DNA from: Candidatus Dadabacteria bacterium
Lineage (GTDB): Bacteria; Desulfobacterota_D; UBA1144; Nemesobacterales; UBA2774
Direction of reading: 5' to 3'
NCBI GenBank assembly: GCA_004356555.1
Contig: SMWY01000069.1
Location: forward strand, 1-19,656
Length of the DNA stretch: 19,656 nt
This document shows, piece by piece, positions 14,191 through 19,656 of the stretch. Under the pieces are notes generated by a model. That model searched no databases. It was not told where the DNA came from and saw nothing but the letters and a program-made list of their open reading frames with translations. Within the stretch, counting starts at the first letter, position 1, and every line of letters begins with the position of its first letter. The translations under genes were made by a program, and so were the position numbers.

Positions 14191-14472
14191 ATGGCAAGAA
14201 TGATTGGCGCCGATATGTTTTTTGAGGGTAATTATTCGGCCTCTTATTTTGAGGTGCTGCCTGATTTTGTTATGCTTGCCGAATCTTTTGGGGCTAAGGG
14301 GCTTAAAGTTGATAGGCCAGATCAACTGGAGGCAACTCTTAAAGAAGGCCTGTCTACTGAAGGAGTTGTGCTAATGGAGATCATGGTCGACTGTGAAGAG
14401 CTTGTTTACCCAATGATTGCTCCGGGTGGCGCAATGAACGATATGATATTAGGTGTTTCTGATGTAGCTTAA
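14191..14472 (+). pseudogene. ilvB: Acetolactate synthase large subunit, C-terminal remnant
   Basis: The 93 codons from an ATG at 14191 match only the very end of the thiamine-diphosphate enzyme IlvB/IlvI: MFFEGNYS, LPDFVMLAESFGAKG, then VDCEELVYPMIAPGGAMNDMI. A full large subunit has over 500 residues; the domains that bind pyruvate, FAD and most of ThDP are absent. The frame is open back only to about 14137. In another frame, 14177-14200 reads GVYLKWQE and stops, which looks like the WQE that should sit just before MFFEG, so a frameshift as well as a deletion is possible. The remnant lies just before ilvN, where intact ilvB is normally found. A GGGGG run ten bases before the ATG could allow translation, but the product could not be a working synthase. 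Confidence 0.8.
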
Positions 14473-14526
14473 TTTGAGTTATTAAGTATAATATGAGGAT
14501 TTTAAAAAGTATTTTGGGATCTCGTA

Positions 14527-14555
14527 TTGAACTTTCCTAAAATAAACATTTTTAT
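14527..14555 (+). promoter_or_regulatory. Possible promoter for ilvN-ilvC-psd-pssA
   Basis: TTGAAC (14527-14532), a 17-base spacer and TTTTAT (14550-14555), with four of six matches in each box. It overlaps an A/T-only inverted repeat with nine-pair arms (14538-14546 and 14551-14559). The match is weak, but some promoter here would be needed if ilvB was truly deleted with its upstream region. Confidence 0.3.
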
Positions 14556-14587
14556 TTTAATCGATTAATTCCGGAGGTTTATAATAA

Positions 14588-15091
14588 GTGAGACATACAA
14601 TTTCTCTTTTTGTAGACAATGAGTCAGGAGTGCTTTCCAGGGTTGCTGGCTTATTCAGCGCTAGGGGTTTTAACATTGAAAGTCTAAATGTGGCGGAGAC
14701 TCTGGATCCGGATACATCTCGTATTACTCTCGTAACGACTGGGGACGATTTTATAATCAATCAGGTCATAAAGAGATTTAACAACATGGTAAACGTTATA
14801 TGGGTTGATGATTTAACTGATGAGACCAGAGTTGAGAGGGAGATGATACTTCTCAGGGTTGAGGCCAAGGAAAAGACGAGGGCAGAGATTCTAAGAATGG
14901 CTGATATATTCAGGGCTAAGGTTGTTGATGTGGGTCTGAAATCTTATACGCTCGAACTTACAGGTGATAAAGATAAAATTAACGCATTTATGGAGCTTCT
15001 AGAGCCTATGGGTATTAAAGAAATAGCGCGCACCGGTACTGTGGCAATGAAACGGGATACTAAAAATTCTAATACAGGAGATAAGGAATGA
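14588..15091 (+). CDS. ilvN: Acetolactate synthase small (regulatory) subunit
   Basis: A 167-residue regulatory subunit that activates the large subunit and carries valine feedback. The N-terminal ACT domain (about 1-75) begins RHTISLFVDNESGVLSRVAG and includes GFNIESLNV. The C-terminal domain has the usual VEREMILLRVEA and LKSYTLELTGDKDKI. The start is a GTG at 14588 with GGAGG ten bases upstream. The stop overlaps the ilvC ATG as ATGA, so the two are coupled. A functional partner large subunit must be encoded elsewhere if the upstream truncation is real. Confidence 0.95.
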   Translation: MRHTISLFVDNESGVLSRVAGLFSARGFNIESLNVAETLDPDTSRITLVTTGDDFIINQVIKRFNNMVNVIWVDDLTDETRVEREMILLRVEAKEKTRAEILRMADIFRAKVVDVGLKSYTLELTGDKDKINAFMELLEPMGIKEIARTGTVAMKRDTKNSNTGDKE

Positions 15092-16104
15092 AAGTTTACT
15101 ACGATAAGGATATAAATCAGAAAAAACTTAAAAAAAGAAAAGTGGCAATAGTTGGTTACGGTAGCCAAGGGCACGCTCATGCTCAAAACTTAAGAGACAG
15201 CGGTATGAATGTAGTAATAGGTTTAAGAAAAGGGGGCGGTAGTTGGGATAAAGCTAAAGGAGCCGGTTTTAATGTTATGACTGTGGATAAGGCATCCAAA
15301 TGGGCCAACATAGTTATGATGCTTGCACCTGATACTAGCCAGGCGGATATTTATGACGGTGGTGTTGTAGATAACCTAAAACCAGGCGACGCAATAGCAT
15401 TTAGTCACGGCCTCAATATTCATTACGCTCAGATAGTACCGCCGCCTAATGTAGACGTGTTTATGGTAGCTCCTAAAGCTCCCGGACATACAGTAAGGAG
15501 CCAATATGTAGACGGGGCAGGCGTTCCAATGCTTGTAGCCATTCACCAGGACGCAACTGGAGAGACGAAGGATATTGCTCTGGCATATGCAGGGGCAATA
15601 GGAGGAGGACGAGCAGGGATAATAGAAACAACTTTCAAAGACGAAACTGAAACTGATCTTTTTGGTGAGCAAACCGTACTTTGCGGAGGGCTTACTGCAT
15701 TAATCCTGGCAGGATTTGAGACATTAGTCGAAGCTGGTTATCCGCCGGAGATGGCCTATTTCGAGTGCTGCCATGAGGTTAAGCTCATAGTTGATTTAAT
15801 CTACGAGGGCGGTATATCCAACATGCGTTATTCTATTAGTGATACAGCAAAATATGGTGATCTCACCAGAGGCCCCAGAATTATTAACGAAGAGACTAAA
15901 AAGGAAATGAAGAAAATCCTGACCTCTATCCAAAACGGTGAATTCGCAAGAGAGTGGTTACTTGAGAATAAAGTCGGACGCCCTGTATATAATGCACTCC
16001 TCAAGAAAGGGGAAGAGCATCCAATAGAGGCTATCGGCGAGGAGCTCCGTCAGATGATGAGTTCGCTATTTAAAACTAAACTCGTCGATAAAACAAAGAA
16101 CTAA
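15088..16104 (+). CDS. ilvC: Ketol-acid reductoisomerase (class I)
   Basis: Second common step of isoleucine and valine synthesis: alkyl migration and reduction of acetolactate or acetohydroxybutyrate. The 338-residue length is that of the short class I enzyme. The N-terminal Rossmann motif is GYGSQGHAHA (23-32); R47 and S52 in GLRKGGGSWDK are placed to bind the NADPH 2'-phosphate. Catalytic H107 and K130, and the magnesium ligands D190 and E194 plus E226 and E230 in the knotted helical domain, are visible. It has a good AAGGA site before the ATG at 15088. The last base of its stop is the first base of the psd start codon. Confidence 0.98.
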   Translation: MKVYYDKDINQKKLKKRKVAIVGYGSQGHAHAQNLRDSGMNVVIGLRKGGGSWDKAKGAGFNVMTVDKASKWANIVMMLAPDTSQADIYDGGVVDNLKPGDAIAFSHGLNIHYAQIVPPPNVDVFMVAPKAPGHTVRSQYVDGAGVPMLVAIHQDATGETKDIALAYAGAIGGGRAGIIETTFKDETETDLFGEQTVLCGGLTALILAGFETLVEAGYPPEMAYFECCHEVKLIVDLIYEGGISNMRYSISDTAKYGDLTRGPRIINEETKKEMKKILTSIQNGEFAREWLLENKVGRPVYNALLKKGEEHPIEAIGEELRQMMSSLFKTKLVDKTKN

Positions 16105-16787
16105 TGAGGATAAGGCGGGCGCCTGTTGCGTCTGAAGGATTTGTTTACATAGGGATTTTTTCAATCCTTGCGTGGGCTACTGCTATCCTAGGATTTACGG
16201 TTCTTTCTTTTCTATTAGCCTTGCTAGCGATTCTTAATGTTTTCTTCTTTCGCGATCCAGAGCGTAATATTCCAAATGATCCTGAGGCGTTTTTATCTCC
16301 TGCTGATGGAGTAATTATCGTTATTGAGGATTCCTATGAGAGAGATTTCTTGAATACCCAGGTATTAAAGATCAGTATCTCCCTTGCCGTATATGATTGT
16401 CATATAAATAGAATGCCTACTGCATGCAGGGTAGTAGCTACAAAATATACTCCCGGGAGTTTTCATATCGCTAACATGCCGGGCTTTCTCTATCCTGATA
16501 GTATGAAAAAAAAGTCAGAGGATAACGAGCGATTATCGACACTTGTAGAAACACCTGAGGGTCAACAACTTGTAGTCTCTCAAATAGCTGGTTTTTTAGC
16601 CCGGAGGATAGTTTCTTATGCGAAACCTGAGATGGAATTTAAAATTGGTGAAAGATTTGGTATGATTAAGTTTGGGTCCAGAGTCGATTTATACTTGCCT
16701 GAGGGATCTCAAATTGAGGCTAAAGTAGGTGAGAGAGTCTGGGCAGGTGAGACAATATTGGCTAGGATGGAGATTAACAGAGAGTGA
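16104..16787 (+). CDS. psd: Phosphatidylserine decarboxylase proenzyme (short type)
   Basis: Makes phosphatidylethanolamine from phosphatidylserine. The 227-residue form is the short one. One or two membrane-spanning stretches lie at 13-48, then SPADG (65-69) and YDCHINRMP (97-105) with catalytic D68 and H100. The self-cleavage site that yields the pyruvoyl group is G191-S192 in KFGSRVDLYLP. FLYPDSMKKKSEDNERL (128-144) is the typical substrate loop. It overlaps ilvC by one base and pssA by four (GTGA), so it is co-transcribed with both branched-chain and lipid genes. Confidence 0.95.
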   Translation: MRIRRAPVASEGFVYIGIFSILAWATAILGFTVLSFLLALLAILNVFFFRDPERNIPNDPEAFLSPADGVIIVIEDSYERDFLNTQVLKISISLAVYDCHINRMPTACRVVATKYTPGSFHIANMPGFLYPDSMKKKSEDNERLSTLVETPEGQQLVVSQIAGFLARRIVSYAKPEMEFKIGERFGMIKFGSRVDLYLPEGSQIEAKVGERVWAGETILARMEINRE

Positions 16788-17593
16788 ATAGGAAAAAATC
16801 TAAACGACAGAGAGTAATGCCGGTTCTGCCGAATTTATTTACTACTGGCAATCTGTTTTGCGGTCTCTTGTCGATCATGACTTCGATAGAGGTTATAGTT
16901 GCTTCCTCGGCCGGCGAAGCTTCGGAAGAGTGGATTTTGAGACGATTCTGGTGGGCGGGGGCTTTTCTAGTTATTTCTGCTTTTTTGGATATGCTGGACG
17001 GCAGACTCGCCAGGTTTTTTAATCACGAAAGCAAGTTTGGTCTTTCTTATGATTCCCTGTCCGACTTGGTATCCTTCGGTGTTGCTCCAGGTGTGCTTAT
17101 ATATAGTTGGGTTCTGATGGGATCAGGCAAGATTGGATTAATGGCAATTTTATTCTATGTAGTATGCACTGCACTACGACTCGCGCGGTTTAATGTGCAG
17201 TCGGGGAAAGAAGAAAGATTCAATTTTACAGGGCTTCCGAGCCCTGCGGCTGCCGGGCTTATGATAGCACCCGTTATGTTGCTCACAGCTCTTGATATTA
17301 TGCCGGACACAACTGTAGTTTGGTACTTTCTTATAGCAGCACCTGTAATCGGGCTTTTAATGGTGAGTAATGTAAGGTACACCAAACGTCCTTATATTAA
17401 TCTCGGTGGGCCGTTTAATGCTCTGGTAGTTGCTGCAATTATATTTGCCGCAGTTATAACACATCCTGAGATAATGTTTATTTGTATAGTATATCTTTAT
17501 GCTGTTGTTGGGTTAGTTTACTATGCGATAAAACAACTAAAGGGCAAGCCTAAACTCACGGACGAAGCGGAGACGCCAGAGGGCCATTCTTAA
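16784..17593 (+). CDS. pssA: CDP-diacylglycerol--serine O-phosphatidyltransferase
   Basis: Integral membrane enzyme making phosphatidylserine, the substrate of the psd product encoded just before it. The CDP-alcohol phosphotransferase motif is complete: D69-x2-D72-G-x2-A-R77, then G86-x3-D90-x3-D94. The 269 residues include about six to eight hydrophobic segments and a basic N-terminus. The start is a GTG at 16784 overlapping the psd stop. The pair psd-pssA gives the whole two-step branch to phosphatidylethanolamine, and pgpA at 10161 supplies the phosphatidylglycerol branch. It is the last gene of the ilvN operon. Confidence 0.95.
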   Translation: MNRKKSKRQRVMPVLPNLFTTGNLFCGLLSIMTSIEVIVASSAGEASEEWILRRFWWAGAFLVISAFLDMLDGRLARFFNHESKFGLSYDSLSDLVSFGVAPGVLIYSWVLMGSGKIGLMAILFYVVCTALRLARFNVQSGKEERFNFTGLPSPAAAGLMIAPVMLLTALDIMPDTTVVWYFLIAAPVIGLLMVSNVRYTKRPYINLGGPFNALVVAAIIFAAVITHPEIMFICIVYLYAVVGLVYYAIKQLKGKPKLTDEAETPEGHS

Positions 17594-17756
17594 AAAACAG
17601 TGGTGTTCTTAAAACTCCCGGATATAGTATTAATGTGAAAATAATGTTTGAGATCTAAGTCAAACTTTATACTTGATAGAAATTAAGCCTGATTATTTTA
17701 CTAACACTGAGATCTGAGTTATTACGTATAGAATATAAATGTTAAGGGCTGTGCAT

Positions 17757-19656
17757 ATGAATCTTTTCAAATTATCACCTGAAATGTTCCGGAGCAACAA
17801 AAATACTAAATTTAAAGCAAACTTTACCGCCTCGTTATTTCTGATTTTTATCTTGGGTATAATGGTAGTTTCTTGCAATCGAGAGGAGAAAACAATGGAT
17901 AATCAAAATGTAGGTACTATAACCAATGAATCTAGCTCAGTTGGTGTTGAAGGGATAACAAAATACCAACTTGATAATGGCTTGACTGTAATTCTTGAGG
18001 AAAATCACTCTTCTCCTGTAGTTTCGGTAAATGTATGGGTAAAGACAGGGAGCGCCTGTGAAATTGACGGGGAATACGGACTTGCCCATGTTCATGAGCA
18101 TATGCTGTTTAAGGGGACGGAGAAAAGGAAAGTGGGCGAGATTGCAAGAGTGATAGAGAGTAGCGGTGGGGATATAAATGCGTTCACATCTTTTGATGAA
18201 ACAGTCTATTATGTAGTGATTGCCAGCAGGTTCTTAGATACCGCACTTGATGTGCTTTCCGATGCGATGCAGAACTCCACTTTTGATCCGGAAGAGCTCA
18301 AAAAAGAGCTTGAAGTTGTGGTTGAAGAGATAAGACGAGGCAAAGATTCACCCTCAAGAAATCTTAGTGAGAAAATGTTTTCCACTACGTTTACTGCGCA
18401 TCCGTACGGAAGGCCTGTAATAGGGTCTGAAGAGAGTGTGAGAAGTTTCACCCGTGAAGGTATAACTGACTTCTATAAAAAGTGGTATACGCCAAATAAC
18501 ATGGTGCTTGTGGTAGTAGGAGATTTTGAAACTTCGAAAGTAATGCCAAAGATTGAAGAACTGTACGGCCAATATCCATCAAGGGAACTCCCTGAATGCG
18601 ATATTGCTGAAGAGCCCGTACAAGAAGGCATGAGGACTTATGTGATCAATAAGCCTCTTCAGGAGGGATATTTCTCACTTGCTTATCATGTGCCCAACGC
18701 AAAGCATGAAGATACGCCAGTGATGGATGTATTGTCAAATATTCTTGGCGGCGGGGATAGCTCGAGGCTTTTCCAGAATATTAAAGAAGATAAGGGCCTA
18801 GTAAACAGCATTTACGCTTATGCCTTCACTCCTAAGTATGAAGGGATATTTGCAGTAGGGGGAAGTATTGATCCTGTTAAATCCAAAGAGGCCCTTTCAG
18901 AAATTGTAAAAGAGGTAAATCGTTTCAAGTATGAACCTGTGAGCGATGAAGAGCTTCAAAGGGTCAAGGTTAATCTTGAGAGTGATGCGATATATACAAA
19001 AGAAACGATGCAGGGCCAAGCTCAGAAACTCGGATTCTTTGAAGTGGAGACGGATGATTATAAGTACGAGGAAGAATATTTAGACAAAGTATCTAAGGTG
19101 ACACCAGCGGATATTATGCTTGCTGCTCAAACTTATTTTAATGACGAGAATTTGACTGCTGGTTTCCTGCTCCCTACTGATAGTATCACCATTAAAGAAG
19201 AGGAAATTAAGAGTATTGCTGAAAAAGCTTCCAAAGAAGTTAAGAAGGGAACGGCGGATAACGGTTCTGGGGAAATCTTGGTTGAAAAAGACTTAATGGC
19301 AAAGAATGAAGCTCCTCAATCTGTTACAGAGGACAGCGAAACACCCAAGAGTAAATCTGAAGTCGGAACGGTAAGTGAAGTTAAAAAATATGTATTAGAT
19401 AACGGAATAACAGTACTTATAAAGAAAAACGATTCAGTGCCACTATTTGCAGCTAGAGCAGCGTTTTTGGGCGGGGTCAGGTACGAAGATCAGGCAACGA
19501 ACGGAATCTCAAATTTTCTCTCCCGCATGCTTACCAGGGGAACTGAATCAAGAAGCGCTCTACAGATAGCCCAAGAAATAGAATCCATAGCAGGAGAAGT
19601 TGAAGGGTTTTCGGGTAGGAACAGCTTTGGCGTAACTGTGGAGTCTCTTAGCAAAA
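17757..19656 (+). CDS. M16 family zinc protease lipoprotein, two-domain (cut by window edge)
   Basis: About 633 codons are visible and the frame is still open at the edge. The N-terminus has a hydrophobic segment (about 25-38) ending in VVSC, a good lipobox, so Cys40 is the likely lipidated residue and the protein is envelope-anchored. The first pitrilysin/insulinase domain has the inverted zinc site HVHEH (H111, E114, H115), with a downstream VVVEEIRRG region supplying the third ligand. A second M16 domain starts near residue 541 (VKKYVLDNGITVLI), as in the fused two-domain peptidases. The ATG at 17757 has AAGGG eight bases upstream; an in-frame ATG at 17739 has none. The role is probably periplasmic peptide degradation. 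Confidence 0.9.
   Translation, partial: MNLFKLSPEMFRSNKNTKFKANFTASLFLIFILGIMVVSCNREEKTMDNQNVGTITNESSSVGVEGITKYQLDNGLTVILEENHSSPVVSVNVWVKTGSACEIDGEYGLAHVHEHMLFKGTEKRKVGEIARVIESSGGDINAFTSFDETVYYVVIASRFLDTALDVLSDAMQNSTFDPEELKKELEVVVEEIRRGKDSPSRNLSEKMFSTTFTAHPYGRPVIGSEESVRSFTREGITDFYKKWYTPNNMVLVVVGDFETSKVMPKIEELYGQYPSRELPECDIAEEPVQEGMRTYVINKPLQEGYFSLAYHVPNAKHEDTPVMDVLSNILGGGDSSRLFQNIKEDKGLVNSIYAYAFTPKYEGIFAVGGSIDPVKSKEALSEIVKEVNRFKYEPVSDEELQRVKVNLESDAIYTKETMQGQAQKLGFFEVETDDYKYEEEYLDKVSKVTPADIMLAAQTYFNDENLTAGFLLPTDSITIKEEEIKSIAEKASKEVKKGTADNGSGEILVEKDLMAKNEAPQSVTEDSETPKSKSEVGTVSEVKKYVLDNGITVLIKKNDSVPLFAARAAFLGGVRYEDQATNGISNFLSRMLTRGTESRSALQIAQEIESIAGEVEGFSGRNSFGVTVESLSK

Noticed and set aside
14101..14325. 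Minus-strand open frame across the DUF465/ilvB junction
   Set aside because: It is antisense to recognisable coding sequence and has no motif or ribosome site.
14538..14559. Nine-pair A/T-only inverted repeat before ilvN as a terminator or attenuator
   Set aside because: All pairs are A/T, so it is unstable, and no leader peptide or alternative stem was found.
14473..17736. Similar ~20-base strings (TGAGTTATTA-A/C-GTATA) after the ilvB remnant and before the M16 gene
   Set aside because: There are only two imperfect copies in AT-rich spacers, with no boundary or target-site evidence of a repeat element.

Overview
The window is a gene-dense, moderately AT-rich bacterial chromosome segment made almost entirely of housekeeping genes. 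The gene content and order (nnr-tsaE-lysC-cimA on one strand; pgpA-cinA-recA and ilvN-ilvC-psd-pssA on the other) resemble deltaproteobacteria and related phyla. That placement is an inference from memory of gene order, not a tree. No tRNA, rRNA, CRISPR array, transposase or phage gene was seen.

Left arm, minus strand, 1-4508: the 5' end of citramalate synthase (cimA), aspartate kinase (lysC), tsaE, a bifunctional NAD(P)HX repair enzyme (nnr), and an exported phosphodiesterase/alkaline phosphatase-type protein. cimA and lysC both feed isoleucine synthesis, which links this arm to the ilv genes on the right.

Accessory block, 4542-7103: three tandem minus-strand paralogues (94, 97 and 108 aa) carry the same eight-ligand Cys/His pattern. 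Each follows its own copy of a near-identical promoter (TTGAC[A/T]-N17-TTTAAT, with an identical 12-mer over the -10). I do not recognise the family. Across a 447-base intergenic stretch lies a divergent plus-strand radical SAM/SPASM-like gene whose promoter predicts a leaderless mRNA. This block is the least explained part of the window.

Middle, 7157-12969: cysS and an enoyl-ACP-reductase-like SDR (minus strand) diverge from ogt-pgpA-cinA-recA (plus strand). The shared 259-base intergenic region carries two symmetric elements. RecA has one extra residue in its DNA-binding loop L2.

Right arm, plus strand, 13226-19656: tsaB, a small DUF465/YdcH-like coiled-coil gene, a C-terminal remnant of acetolactate synthase large subunit (ilvB), then ilvN, ilvC, psd and pssA in a tightly packed operon, and finally the 5' part of a two-domain M16 zinc protease lipoprotein that runs off the edge. 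The ilvB remnant, lying directly before ilvN where a full ilvB is expected, is either a real deletion or an assembly join.
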